Positions 43,907 to 52,774 of a stretch of 64,000 nt of DNA are shown piece by piece. The notes under the pieces are model-generated. The model made no database searches and had not been told where the DNA came from. It saw only the letters and a list, made by a program, of their open reading frames with translations. The translations under genes and the position numbers were made by a program. The first letter of the stretch is position 1; every line of letters begins with the position of its first letter. The stretch is from Planctomycetota bacterium (lineage in GTDB: Bacteria; Planctomycetota; Phycisphaerae; Sedimentisphaerales; Anaerohalosphaeraceae). Location of the stretch: positions 62,001 through 126,000 of the forward strand of contig JAKPDO010000028.1 in assembly GCA_029552545.1 (NCBI GenBank), in the 5' to 3' direction.

Positions 43907-44851
43907 ATGAAGATGAACAAGAAAATCGCATTTCTGTTCCCCGGTCAGGGGGCTCAGGCAATCGGAATGGGGATGGACCTTCCGGCTCGATGGCCTTCCG
44001 CTGCACGCCTTTTTCAAAGAGCTTCGGAGATTCTGGGGTATGATATTCAGCAACTGTGTGCCGAAGGCCCGGAAGAAAAACTGAATTCAACGGTGTATTC
44101 CCAGCCGGCGATTTTTGTTGTTTCCGCCGCCCTTCTGGAGATTTTGCGGCAGGAACGGCCTTCTTTGAGCCCGGATGTGACTGCCGGGTTGAGTATGGGA
44201 GAATACACGGCTTTGTATGCGGCCGGCTGGATTGAATTTGACGATGCGCTTCGGCTTGTTCAGAAACGCGGACAAGCCATGCAGGCCGCGGCGGATGCCT
44301 CTTCAGGTTCCATGGTCAGCATTCTCGGTCTGGATGAGGAGAAGGTGCGTCAATTGTGCACGCAGGCCGCTCAGGGACAGGTCCTGGAGCCGGTCAACTT
44401 CAACTGTCCGGGGCAGATTGTTGTCAGCGGACACAAAGAGGCCTGTCAGCGGGCTGCGGACCTTGCAGAAAAGTTCGGAGCCGTCAAAGCCGTTCCGCTG
44501 GCTGTGGCCGGTGCCTTCCATACGGTTTTGATGGAGCCGGCCGCCCGACAGCTCTCGGAGGCCCTCAAACAAACCGAGATCCGGCCTTCCGACAAGGTGA
44601 AGGTAATAGCCAACATTGACGCTTCTTATTATTCCACGCCGCAGTCCGTTCGGGATGGACTGGTCAAACAGCTCATTGCCCCGATTTTGTGGCAAACCTG
44701 TATGGAACGGCTTCTTCGGGAGCAGGTGGAAGAGTTCTATGAAATCGGTCCGGGACGTGTTCTGACCGGTTTAATGAAACGAATGGATCGAAAAGCCAAG
44801 GTTATTACCGTCAATTCGGCGGAGGCGTTTGCCTCCCTGCCGGGTGAGTAA
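43907..44851 (+). CDS. fabD: malonyl-CoA:ACP transacylase
   Basis: 314 residues beginning MKMNKKIAFLFPGQGAQ; the second ATG at 43913 is an equal alternative. The active-site Ser is in GLSMGEYTALYAAG (commonly GHSLGE), with the QKRGQAMQAA arginine region and the His of AVAGAFHTVLM. It loads malonyl groups on ACP. It follows fabH by 16 bases. Confidence 0.95.
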   Translation: MKMNKKIAFLFPGQGAQAIGMGMDLPARWPSAARLFQRASEILGYDIQQLCAEGPEEKLNSTVYSQPAIFVVSAALLEILRQERPSLSPDVTAGLSMGEYTALYAAGWIEFDDALRLVQKRGQAMQAAADASSGSMVSILGLDEEKVRQLCTQAAQGQVLEPVNFNCPGQIVVSGHKEACQRAADLAEKFGAVKAVPLAVAGAFHTVLMEPAARQLSEALKQTEIRPSDKVKVIANIDASYYSTPQSVRDGLVKQLIAPILWQTCMERLLREQVEEFYEIGPGRVLTGLMKRMDRKAKVITVNSAEAFASLPGE

Positions 44852-44870
44852 CGATATCAGGAGATTGAGA

Positions 44871-45608
44871 ATGGCAGAGCAGAGATTAGCAGTTGTTACG
44901 GGAGCCGCGCGAGGAATCGGAAGAGCCATTGTACTCGAGCTGCTTCGTCAGGGCCGCAAGGTTGCCGGGCTGGACTTGAATGCCCAGCAGTTGGAGGAAC
45001 TCAAAAAGGTTGTATCCGAGAATGGGTTTTCCGTCATTACCAAGGTTGTAGATATTACCAAGACAGATTTGTTGACCCAGATTCTCGAAGAACTGGCGGA
45101 AGAACATGGCGGCATAGGCATCCTCGTGAACAATGCCGGTATTACCCGGGACAAACTGATGATTCAGATGGATGACGAAGATTTTGACCGGGTTATATCG
45201 GTAAATCTTCGGGCCGCTTTTACAGCCACACGTGTTGCGGCCCGTTCAATGGTTCGAAACAAATTCGGCCGGATTATCAGCATCAGTTCCGTCGCCGGTG
45301 TAATGGGGCAGGCCGGTTCAGCCAACTACGCCGCCAGCAAGGCAGGCCTTATCGGGATGACCAAGTCGGTTGCTCGTGAGCTGGGAAAGAAAAATATAAC
45401 AGCCAACTGTATCGCTCCGGGCTTTATTATGACTGATATGACCCAGGGGCTTCCGGATGCCGTTAAGGAAGGAGCGATGGCGGTTATCCCGCTCAAACGC
45501 TTTGGAACACCGGAGGATGTGGCCCGTGCGGTGGCCTTTTTGGCTTCCGATGAGGCCGGCTATATTACCGGCCAGGTGCTTTGTGTGGACGGCGGAATGG
45601 CTATGTAA
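44871..45608 (+). CDS. fabG: 3-oxoacyl-ACP reductase
   Basis: 245 residues from ATG 44871 with AGGAG seven bases ahead. Short-chain dehydrogenase fold: cofactor loop TGAARGIGRAI, NNAGIT, catalytic Ser in ISISSVAGVMGQ, the Tyr-Lys pair in YAASKAG, and GQVLCVDGGMAM at the end. It reduces 3-oxoacyl-ACP with NADPH. The 19-base gap to fabD keeps it in the operon. Confidence 0.95.
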   Translation: MAEQRLAVVTGAARGIGRAIVLELLRQGRKVAGLDLNAQQLEELKKVVSENGFSVITKVVDITKTDLLTQILEELAEEHGGIGILVNNAGITRDKLMIQMDDEDFDRVISVNLRAAFTATRVAARSMVRNKFGRIISISSVAGVMGQAGSANYAASKAGLIGMTKSVARELGKKNITANCIAPGFIMTDMTQGLPDAVKEGAMAVIPLKRFGTPEDVARAVAFLASDEAGYITGQVLCVDGGMAM

Positions 45609-45744
45609 GAAAATTGCCCAAAAAAGGATTGAAAAGGGATTTTGGTCTGGTTATATTACCGCCGAAATCCCGGAAATCGAGTATAAACGGATTGGAAAAA
45701 CACAGAAAGGATATCACTTAACTTATAGGTAAGGAGTTAAACCA

Positions 45745-46038
45745 GTGGGTGCGGATATTGATGTTCAGGCAATTGAAGCAAAGGTCATTGAAATCGTCAG
45801 CGAACAAATGGGTGTGGACAAGTCCGAAATTACCCGCGAAACCTCTTTTATTAATGATTTGAACGCAGATTCGCTGGATACCGTTGAGCTGGTGATGGAA
45901 TTTGAGGATGAGTTCGACATGAGCATCCCCGATGAGGAAGCCGAAAAGATTCAGACGGTCGGGGCAGCAATCGATTACATTGTCGATATCATGAAGAAAA
46001 AGGGCACAGAGGGCGCCACGAAGAAGGAAGAGGAGTAA
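45745..46038 (+). CDS. acpP: acyl carrier protein
   Basis: 97 residues from a GTG at 45745, with AAGGAG eight bases ahead. The phosphopantetheine serine is in [13 protein letters not shown]. The core is standard, but the protein has an N-terminal MGADIDVQ and a Lys/Glu-rich C-terminal extension of about 14 residues ([14 protein letters not shown]), making it longer than the usual 78. It carries acyl chains between the flanking Fab enzymes. The 136-base gap after fabG may hold an extra promoter. Confidence 0.95.
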   Translation: MGADIDVQAIEAKVIEIVSEQMGVDKSEITRETSFINDLNADSLDTVELVMEFEDEFDMSIPDEEAEKIQTVGAAIDYIVDIMKKKGTEGATKKEEE

Positions 46039-46049
46039 GCGGCACACCC

Positions 46050-47297
46050 ATGAAGTTTCAGCGACGTGTTGTTATAACAGGACTTGGGTGTGTAACGGCG
46101 TTGGCAGAGTCGGCGGACGGGCTTTACGAGGCCCTCTGCCGGGGTGAAAACGGGATTTCCACCATTGAGTCATTTGATACGTCGGATTTCCCCGTTCATT
46201 TTGGCGGTGAAATCAAGAAGTTTGACATCGACAACTATGTCCCGTCTCGGGAAGGCCGACGAATGGACCGTTTCACCCAAATGGCCCTTGCGTCAGCTAT
46301 TCAGGCAGTCAAGGACAGCGGTCTTGACTTTGAAAAAGAAGATAAGGAACGAGTAGGGGTTATCATTGGCACCGGTATCGGCGGGATTAAGGAGATTGAA
46401 GAGCAGTATCTTCGTCTTCTTCAAAAAGGCCCTCGAAAAGTATCCCCCTTCTGTGTGCCCAAGCTAATGGGGAATGCCGCCAGCGGGTGTGTTTCGATCC
46501 AATATGGGCTCAAAGGCCCGAATATGTGCGTCGTTACAGCGTGTGCTTCTGCGGCCCATGCGATTGGAGAAGCTTTTTACAATATCCTGTGCGGCCGCAG
46601 CGAGGTCGTTATCACCGGCGGTTCGGAAGCTGCTTTGACTCCTGTTGGGTTGGCTTCCTTTTGCGCATTAAAGTCGCTGAGTACTCGAAATGATGACCCT
46701 CAACACGCCTCCCGTCCGTTTGATGTGAGTCGAGACGGTTTTGTTCTGGCCGAAGGCGCGGCAGTTCTGATTCTTGAAGAATACGAACACGCCAGGAAAA
46801 GAGGGGCCAGGATTTATGCAGAAATGCTCGGCTATGGAGCTACGGGGGACGGTTATCATATTACAGCCCCGCTGGAAGATGGTTCCGGAGCGGCAAAAGC
46901 GATGCGATTGGCTCTTGAGCAGGCCCAGCTGAATCCGGACCAGATTGACTATATTAACGCGCACGGAACCAGTACCGAGCTGAATGATGCCGCCGAATCA
47001 CTGGCCATCCGGACGGTCTTTGGGGAACATGCATATAAACTGTCGGTCAATTCGACCAAAAGCTGTCTGGGACATTCGCTGGGGGCCAGCGGCGCAATTG
47101 AACTGCTGGTTTGCGCCAAAACAATCGAAAAAGGGATAATCCATCCGACGATTAATCTGGAAACCGTGGCTCCGGAATGTGACCCGAAAATGGATTTCGT
47201 CCCGAAGAAGGCCAAAGAAAAGAAGGTTCGCTATGCTCTGAGCAATTCACTGGGGTTCGGAGGCCATAACTGCAGTTTGATTATCGGAAAAGTATAG
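46050..47297 (+). CDS. fabF: beta-ketoacyl-ACP synthase II
   Basis: 415 residues. The Cys-His-His triad is in VVTACASAAHAIGEAF, YINAHGTSTELND and KSCLGHSLGASG. N-terminal VVITGLGCVTALA and C-terminal LSNSLGFGGHNCSLII are typical. It elongates acyl-ACP. It is the last gene of the fatty acid cluster and lies 11 bases after acpP; an intrinsic terminator follows. Confidence 0.96.
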   Translation: MKFQRRVVITGLGCVTALAESADGLYEALCRGENGISTIESFDTSDFPVHFGGEIKKFDIDNYVPSREGRRMDRFTQMALASAIQAVKDSGLDFEKEDKERVGVIIGTGIGGIKEIEEQYLRLLQKGPRKVSPFCVPKLMGNAASGCVSIQYGLKGPNMCVVTACASAAHAIGEAFYNILCGRSEVVITGGSEAALTPVGLASFCALKSLSTRNDDPQHASRPFDVSRDGFVLAEGAAVLILEEYEHARKRGARIYAEMLGYGATGDGYHITAPLEDGSGAAKAMRLALEQAQLNPDQIDYINAHGTSTELNDAAESLAIRTVFGEHAYKLSVNSTKSCLGHSLGASGAIELLVCAKTIEKGIIHPTINLETVAPECDPKMDFVPKKAKEKKVRYALSNSLGFGGHNCSLIIGKV

Positions 47298-47324
47298 TTT
47301 TTCTGATACAAGCCATAGATTCTG

Positions 47325-47357
47325 AAGCCCCGGGCATTCCACCCGGGGTTGTTTTTT
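47325..47357 (+). terminator. intrinsic terminator of the fatty acid cluster
   Basis: CCCCGGG (47328-47334) pairs with CCCGGGG (47342-47348) around a seven-base loop, followed by TTGTTTTTT. Confidence 0.85.
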
Positions 47358-47404
47358 GAAAAATTCGGGCAACAGAATCTGTTTGACAGAGTTCCATTAA
47401 AAAG

Positions 47405-48385
47405 ATGAAGATTCTTTTCGACTTGATAGGTCTTTGTTTTGGAATCGGCCTGCTCTTGAAAGGAGCGGATTGGCTGGTAGAGGGTTCTGTTTCTCTGGCA
47501 CGCCGTCTCGGCTTAAGTCCGCTGATTATTGGTCTTACAATTGTTGCGATGGGCACTTCCGCTCCGGAAACGGCCGCCAGCATTGCCGCCGCTCTTGTGG
47601 GTTCCGGGGATATTGCCGTCGGGAATGTTTACGGCTCGAACATTGCCAATCTTGCTTTGATTGGGGGGCTTTGTGCGGTAATCCGCCCCATTCAGGTTCA
47701 GAGGATTTCTCTTCGCCGCGATATGCCTTTTATGATCGGCACAGCTCTGCTGCTGTGGCCCTTTTTTGTAAATGGCGGAATAGGCCGCCCGGCCGCCCTT
47801 CTGCTGATTATGATTTTTATCGTTTTGATGGCTTTTATGATTTCCAGCGAAAAGAAACGGTTTTCGACTGCGCAGGAATTTTCTTTGGAAGAGAAACTCT
47901 TCCTTCAGAAAGTCCCGAAACAGCTGGGGATAAGCATTCTGTTTATCCTTCTGGGACTGCCTGCCTTGGCTTTCGGGGCCAAACTGACAATCTGGGGGGC
48001 TTCTTCGCTGGGACGGCAAATCGGGTTGTCTGAAGCGGTCATCGGTCTGACAATTGTGGCGGTAGGCACCTCCCTGCCGGAAATGATCACGTCGCTGGTG
48101 GCCTCCTTCAAGAAACAGGATGACCTGTCAATCGGCAATCTGGTCGGTTCCAACATTTTCAACACCCTGTTCGTAATCGGTTCGGCAGGGTTGGCTCGGC
48201 CCTTTTCCGTCAGCCAACGGCTTCTGGGGATGGACTACTGGATTATGGTTGCCGTAAGTATTTTGTTCGCCTGCTTTGCCTTTGCCCGGGACAAAATCAG
48301 CCGTGCTGCGGGGATGATTCTGCTGGCTATTTACGCGGCCTATCTGATTTACCTTCTTTCTTCAAACCGCATCGAGTCACTGTAA
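47405..48385 (+). CDS. Ca2+/Na+ antiporter of the CaCA (YrbG-like) family
   Basis: 326 residues with ten or so membrane helices. The two inverted alpha repeats are visible: IGLTIVAMGTSAPETAASIAAAL with GNVYGSNIANLALIGG near the N-terminus, and IGLTIVAVGTSLPEMITSLVASF with GNLVGSNIFNTLFVIG in the second half. The GTSxPE and GSNI motifs bind the ions. It overlaps the 3' end of the convergent RACo-like gene by 37 bases. Confidence 0.9.
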   Translation: MKILFDLIGLCFGIGLLLKGADWLVEGSVSLARRLGLSPLIIGLTIVAMGTSAPETAASIAAALVGSGDIAVGNVYGSNIANLALIGGLCAVIRPIQVQRISLRRDMPFMIGTALLLWPFFVNGGIGRPAALLLIMIFIVLMAFMISSEKKRFSTAQEFSLEEKLFLQKVPKQLGISILFILLGLPALAFGAKLTIWGASSLGRQIGLSEAVIGLTIVAVGTSLPEMITSLVASFKKQDDLSIGNLVGSNIFNTLFVIGSAGLARPFSVSQRLLGMDYWIMVAVSILFACFAFARDKISRAAGMILLAIYAAYLIYLLSSNRIESL

Positions 48386-50127
48386 ATATCCTGGAACTCG
48401 GGCTGTCGGGCCAGCTCGATATACTCTATCTTCTGGGCCAATCTGGAAGCAGTCCGCCTGCATTTGCGATTCAGCAAAATCATCTGAGCCCCTGCGCCCG
48501 CCGCATTTCCGATAAACCGTATTTTGTCGAGCGAAATAGAAGGCAACAGTCCGATTTGTATGGCGCTGGTCTTTTGAATGTAATTCCCAAAAGCACCCGC
48601 CAAAAAAAGAGTCTCTATCTCTTCTAATTTGACGCCCATCTTACGGAGCAGAATGGCAATTCCTGCGGAAATAGCAGCTTTGGCCAGCTGAACTTCTCGA
48701 ATATCTTTCTGCGTCAGCAGCACAGCCGGTTGGCGGGTTCCGTTTTTCCAGGCCAGCACGAAAGCCGGCTGATTTTCAAAACGGATGAGCCGCTCAAAAA
48801 GGGCTGGCGACAGTTTTTCTCGAAGATTCTGGAAAGGGGCAAACGCTCCGGAGGGATCAAGGATACCCGTTTGAAGCATTACAGCCGCGGCATCAATCAG
48901 TCCGCTTCCGCAGATGCTTCTGGGAGACCCTGTGCCGATTGTATCCAGAACGATATCTCCCTCGGCAAGAAGAACACGCTGAATGGCTCCGTTTTCAGCA
49001 CGGCTTCCGTATAAAATGCGTGCTCCCTCTAAGGCGGGCCCTGCGGCACAACTGGCCGCCAGAAGCCGATTTTTATTTCCGAGGACAATTTCGCCGTTTG
49101 TGCCGATATCCACAAGCAGGGAAATCGATTCGAGGGTGTCCATTCCAGCTGCCAGGGCGGCGGCAACCGTATCCGAGCCGACAAATCCGGCAATGTTTTC
49201 CACAGTATAGAGACGTCCGGCCGGATGAATCTGCAAACCGGTCTTTGCGGCTGATTGATCGCTGCAGGCAAGAGAATACGGCTTGTATGGAGCTTGACCG
49301 AGTGACTGAACCGGATACTGCAGAAGCAGGTGATTCATTGTGGTGTTGCCGACAGCTGTGATTTCATAAATATTTTCCGGTACAATCCCCTGCTTTCGGC
49401 ACAGGCAGGCAATCATTTCATTGAGTTTTTCTATCAAGCATCTCCCAAGCCGCTGAAGCCCTTCCGGAGTCTGTGCATAAACAATTCGGCTGATGACATC
49501 ATCGCCGTATTGAATCTGGGGATTGGCGGCGGAAACGGTTTGACAGATTTGTCCGTTTTTCAGGTCAAGTAAATACAAAACAAGTGTTGTTGTGCCGATA
49601 TCAGCCGCTGCTCCATAAAGAAGGTCTGTGGTATCGCCCGGCTCCAGATAGAGAAGACGGCAGGTTTCCTCTTCAACTGTCAGAACGGCGGTTGTTCCAT
49701 TTTCAAAACCGCCCCGGTTCTCCGGAAGACAGGCGTCCGGGTGTACGCACACAGGCAAATCGAGAAAAGAAGAAAGTTGTTCGAGGAGTTGTGCGGTTGA
49801 GGCGGGAGACGACGGGAAAAAAAGTTTTCGAAAACGCGGATCTGCGGTCTTTTCGCCCTGAATACCCCGTTCAAGAATCTGGCTTACGTCCCCCCTGCTT
49901 TCCGGCGGAATTCGAACCGTCAAATCTTCATAAACATAGTACTGACACGACAATACCTCTTTTCCATACGGCTCCAGGACCACCCGACATTTTCGACAAA
50001 CACCAGTACCTTGACAGGGTGAATAGATAGAAAATCCGGCCTGGACCGCGGCCTCTAAAAGGGTGATACCCGGATGAACCCTGACGGTTTGCCTGTCGGG
50101 CAGAAATGTAATCGTACAGGATTTCAC
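48349..50127 (-). CDS. RACo-like protein: N-terminal 2Fe-2S ferredoxin plus ASKHA ATPase domain
   Basis: 592 residues. A plant-type 2Fe-2S ferredoxin domain uses C38, C44, C47 and C61 (SPCQGTGVCRKC). After a linker, an ASKHA ATPase core follows: ADIGTTTLVLYLLDL, AVGNTTMNHLLL, VDIGTNGEIVLGNK, SICGSGLIDAAAVML and FLAGAFGNYIQ. In acetogens such proteins reductively reactivate corrinoid proteins of methyltransferases, using ATP. No corrinoid protein or methyltransferase lies in this window, so the partner is unknown. The length of about 590 is typical. Confidence 0.88.
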   Translation of the reverse strand: MKSCTITFLPDRQTVRVHPGITLLEAAVQAGFSIYSPCQGTGVCRKCRVVLEPYGKEVLSCQYYVYEDLTVRIPPESRGDVSQILERGIQGEKTADPRFRKLFFPSSPASTAQLLEQLSSFLDLPVCVHPDACLPENRGGFENGTTAVLTVEEETCRLLYLEPGDTTDLLYGAAADIGTTTLVLYLLDLKNGQICQTVSAANPQIQYGDDVISRIVYAQTPEGLQRLGRCLIEKLNEMIACLCRKQGIVPENIYEITAVGNTTMNHLLLQYPVQSLGQAPYKPYSLACSDQSAAKTGLQIHPAGRLYTVENIAGFVGSDTVAAALAAGMDTLESISLLVDIGTNGEIVLGNKNRLLAASCAAGPALEGARILYGSRAENGAIQRVLLAEGDIVLDTIGTGSPRSICGSGLIDAAAVMLQTGILDPSGAFAPFQNLREKLSPALFERLIRFENQPAFVLAWKNGTRQPAVLLTQKDIREVQLAKAAISAGIAILLRKMGVKLEEIETLFLAGAFGNYIQKTSAIQIGLLPSISLDKIRFIGNAAGAGAQMILLNRKCRRTASRLAQKIEYIELARQPEFQDIYSDSMRFEERR

Positions 50128-50227
50128 CGGTTTGTTCCTTTAAAAAAAGAAAGCGAAATGAATCGTTCGATTCTATTCCGCATCTTTCCGCCCTTGCGAA
50201 TGCGCAGGCGGCCTCCAAGCCGCCGGC

Positions 50228-50308
50228 TCAGCTGATTTTATGCCGGATTTTCCAACGCATATGCCGTTTTTTGCTGCCAATCTTGCGTCTTCGTCTCGGT
50301 TTTCCCAT
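50228..50308 (-). CDS. 26-residue highly basic protein (COX24/AURKAIP1-like or ribosome-associated)
   Basis: ATG 50308 to TGA 50228, with AGGAG ahead of the ATG, encodes MGKPRRRRKIGSKKRHMRW followed by KIRHKIS. Half of its residues are Arg, Lys or His. It resembles the very short basic proteins with a COX24/AURKAIP1 motif that are known from ribosomes and from planctomycete annotations (from memory). It lies 100 bases upstream of the RACo-like gene and is divergent from the gene at 50408. It would be missed by length cut-offs. Confidence 0.55.
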   Translation of the reverse strand: MGKPRRRRKIGSKKRHMRWKIRHKIS

Positions 50309-50407
50309 TCGGTTCTCCTGCTAAAAAAATCGTTTGCTTGTCGGGGGTATAGTAAGGTGATATGATGAAAAAATCAAGAGGATGTTCTTTTTTTGGAGGT
50401 TTCAAAA

Positions 50408-50704
50408 ATGATTCAATGTAAAGATTGTGAATTGTTCGAAATGGACCCGTCCGGGAGGCGAATATTTCATTGCGACCCATTTTTAAACATAAAAGAGCCG
50501 GAATGTCTCCAGAAAATGCAAATCCTTCGACTGGATATTTTGATATCGATGTATCGGGGGATGTCGGCCTGGCAGGAAAAAATGGGGCCTCTTCAGGACA
50601 AACTGATTCGATATTTCAAACGGGAGATTGAAGAATTGGATGAATCAGAGAACTGGAAAATTGACCCCGATGAAGACGAAGAGTCGGATGAACCTCTTTT
50701 CTAA
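50408..50704 (+). CDS. small hypothetical protein with clustered cysteines
   Basis: 98 residues from ATG 50408, with GGAGG nine bases ahead. Four cysteines form a possible zinc site at the N-terminus (MIQCKDCELF, FHCDPFLNIKEPECL), then a helical middle (ILRLDILISMYRGMSAWQEKM) and an acidic tail (DPDEDEESDEP). No family recognised, but the CxxC...C...C spacing and context beside the basic ribosome-like ORF hint at a small zinc protein. Codon use is like the neighbours. Confidence 0.65.
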   Translation: MIQCKDCELFEMDPSGRRIFHCDPFLNIKEPECLQKMQILRLDILISMYRGMSAWQEKMGPLQDKLIRYFKREIEELDESENWKIDPDEDEESDEPLF

Positions 50705-50832
50705 TCTCTTTGAATTCGAATAATATAGATATACAAGATATAATATATCCTCCATAAAAAGAACTTCTTGTAAACAGGGCAATAGAAGGCCAAGTTCAGA
50801 CGTCTAACCTTAAAGAAAAAGATGCCTTAGAA

Positions 50833-51393
50833 ATGAGTGAGCAGCCGGAAATTGCAGAACTTCTCGATGAATGCAAACGCGGAAATCCGGACGCATTAGG
50901 CCGACTGGTCGAGTTGTATGCAGCGCGTTGTTACGGCTATTTTTACCGGTTGACCGGAAATCGAGAAGTCAGCGAGGAACTTTTGAGCGAGTTGTATATG
51001 CGGCTGCTCGAAAAAATCCGCTCTTTTGAAGGCGGTTCTTTTGAAAAGTGGCTCTTTACCATCGCTTCGAATTTATTTCGCGACCGTTTGAGAAAACAAT
51101 ATCGCCAGAAGCGCCTTCTTGAGGAAAAGACTCGAATTGCCGAAATAGAATCGGAGCCGGAGCGGGAGATTGACAGTGCTTTATCGGACCGCCTGCAGCA
51201 GGGATTGACCCGGTTGGATGCGGAGACGGCCGAATTGATCGTGTTGCGGTTTTACGGCGATTTCAGTTTTAAGGAACTGTCTGAAATGCGTTCGGAGCCC
51301 ATCGGCACAACCCTTTCGAAGGTCCACAGAGGGCTGAAAAAATTGAAAGAATGGATGGAACAACCTGATGAAAGAAAGCAGAGAACAACTTGA
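50833..51393 (+). CDS. ECF-type RNA polymerase sigma factor
   Basis: 186 residues. Region 2 has ELYAARCYGYFYRLTGNREVSEEL and WLFTIASNLFRDRLRKQ, the segments for core and -10 binding; region 4 has LDAETAELIVLRFYGDFSFKELSE and a helix-turn-helix IGTTLSKVHRGLKKLKE. It lacks region 1.1 and region 3. It is linked by a 26-base overlap to a membrane protein likely to be its anti-sigma factor. Confidence 0.92.
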   Translation: MSEQPEIAELLDECKRGNPDALGRLVELYAARCYGYFYRLTGNREVSEELLSELYMRLLEKIRSFEGGSFEKWLFTIASNLFRDRLRKQYRQKRLLEEKTRIAEIESEPEREIDSALSDRLQQGLTRLDAETAELIVLRFYGDFSFKELSEMRSEPIGTTLSKVHRGLKKLKEWMEQPDERKQRTT

Positions 51394-51850
51394 AAACCTT
51401 CTTCGCTGTTTTTATGACGAAGACCAGGCAGTTCAGGCGGCCTCGGACATGGAGGCGGCAGAATCGCTTTTGGCTGCCGATTCTCCCCTGCCCCGGCCTG
51501 AAGTATTGGTCCATATTAAGCAGTCGCTTCGGCAGCGAGCAATTGCTCTGTCCAGAAAGAGACAGTTTTATCGGCACATTCTGACAGCGGCAGCCGCCTG
51601 CCTGGCAGCTGCAATAGGTCTTTGGAATATTCATCTGCGGTTTGAGAGTCCTGTTGCGCTGCAGAAGAAAATCGTTCAGGACTTTTTTGCCGATGATGCC
51701 GTCCTGTCGATCTCCTCTTCACTGGATGATATTTCCGAGCAGATTTATACCGGCTCCTCTGCAGAAAAAGAGGATTCATGGGCAAATGAGGTGGGAAATG
51801 AAATTGAAGAAATGGTACTGATAGCCCAAGCAGATTTCTGGAAAGGATAG
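51368..51850 (+). CDS. putative membrane-bound anti-sigma factor
   Basis: 160 residues. A cytoplasmic N-terminus (1-65) with NLLRCFYDEDQAVQAASDMEAAE, a membrane helix at about 69-86 (ILTAAAACLAAAIGLWN) and a periplasmic C-terminus with many acidic residues. No HxxxCxxC zinc motif is visible, so it is not a ZAS-type factor. The role rests on position: it starts inside the sigma gene and is followed by an exported protein that may be the sensor. Confidence 0.65.
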   Translation: MKESREQLENLLRCFYDEDQAVQAASDMEAAESLLAADSPLPRPEVLVHIKQSLRQRAIALSRKRQFYRHILTAAAACLAAAIGLWNIHLRFESPVALQKKIVQDFFADDAVLSISSSLDDISEQIYTGSSAEKEDSWANEVGNEIEEMVLIAQADFWKG

Positions 51851-51855
51851 TTCGA

Positions 51856-52764
51856 ATGATGGTTCCGTCCTGGAAGTTCAATCGGGTATGGATTGTCGCC
51901 TTGACGATATGGCTTTTGGCGGGCGGTTTGCCGGTTTTTGGCGGCCAGGAGTCCGGCTCAGATATATGGACTGAAGATACTCCGCCTCCGGCAGAGGATC
52001 CCTGGTCCGGGCGGCGTTTGGAAGGGTTCCTGGCTCGTTTAGAGCAGCAGGATCCAAATCGTGCAGCGGAACTCCGTTCGCTTCGCCAGAAGGATCCTGA
52101 AAAGTTTCAGGAAGCCGTGCGGGCGGAAATGGAACGCCTCTTCCGTCCCGGAGAACGTCCTCGTCCCCAGGAACCTGCCGGAGGACCGCAGGGTCCGATG
52201 GGGCCTGGGCGAGGTCCTGAAGGCGCAGGCCCCGGCGGTCCGGGAGGCGGTCCCGGCTCCCGATGGCTGGAACATCTTCAGCGGCGGCACGAGGAGTTTA
52301 TCCAGTGGCTCCAAAAAAATAATCCGGAGCTGGCGGCCGAGCTGGAGCAGATTCGAGAAAAAGACCCGGGTCTCTATTTTACCCGCGTAATGGATGCCCG
52401 CCGGCGGTATGACCCGATTATCGATACGGAAAAAAGAAATCCGGAACTGGCCAAAGTCCTCCTGGAAGACCTGGCGATGCAGAAACAGCGGGATGAGCTG
52501 CTTAAGAAACTGCGGGGAACCGAAGGAGCGGAACGGGAAAAATTGCTTCAAGAGCTCAAATCGCTTGTTTCTCAGCGGTTTGACCTGATTATTCGCAAGA
52601 AAACTCTTCAATATCAGGAACTCGAAGAGCGGCTCAAACGTCTTCGGGAGGAGATTGAAAAACGCCGCTCGGAAATTAACAAGCTCAAAGACAGCAAAGA
52701 ACAGGCCGTTGAAGAACATCTGAAAGAGCTGACAGCCCAGGCGGAAAAGATTCAGTGGGACTAA
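51856..52764 (+). CDS. exported coiled-coil protein with Pro/Gly-rich linker
   Basis: 302 residues. A signal peptide (cleavage near residue 29, PVFGGQ) precedes a first helical part, a Pro/Gly-rich stretch (about 98-135), and from about residue 190 a long coiled coil (ELEERLKRLREEIEKRRSEINK in part). No family recognised. It lies 5 bases after the putative anti-sigma gene, so it is probably the periplasmic sensor or a target of the regulon. The repeated NPELA motif (NPELAAELEQ, NPELAKVLLE) is odd and may mark an internal repeat. Confidence 0.6.
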   Translation: MMVPSWKFNRVWIVALTIWLLAGGLPVFGGQESGSDIWTEDTPPPAEDPWSGRRLEGFLARLEQQDPNRAAELRSLRQKDPEKFQEAVRAEMERLFRPGERPRPQEPAGGPQGPMGPGRGPEGAGPGGPGGGPGSRWLEHLQRRHEEFIQWLQKNNPELAAELEQIREKDPGLYFTRVMDARRRYDPIIDTEKRNPELAKVLLEDLAMQKQRDELLKKLRGTEGAEREKLLQELKSLVSQRFDLIIRKKTLQYQELEERLKRLREEIEKRRSEINKLKDSKEQAVEEHLKELTAQAEKIQWD

Positions 52765-52774
52765 GAGGCAGGCC

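Noticed and set aside
41874-47297. Possible polyketide-type cluster
   Set aside because: Gene content and order are those of ordinary fatty acid synthesis (plsX-fabH-fabD-fabG-acpP-fabF).
50791-50810. AGACGTCT palindrome ahead of the ECF sigma gene as an operator
   Set aside because: Only eight symmetrical bases and no repeat of the site; too short to support.
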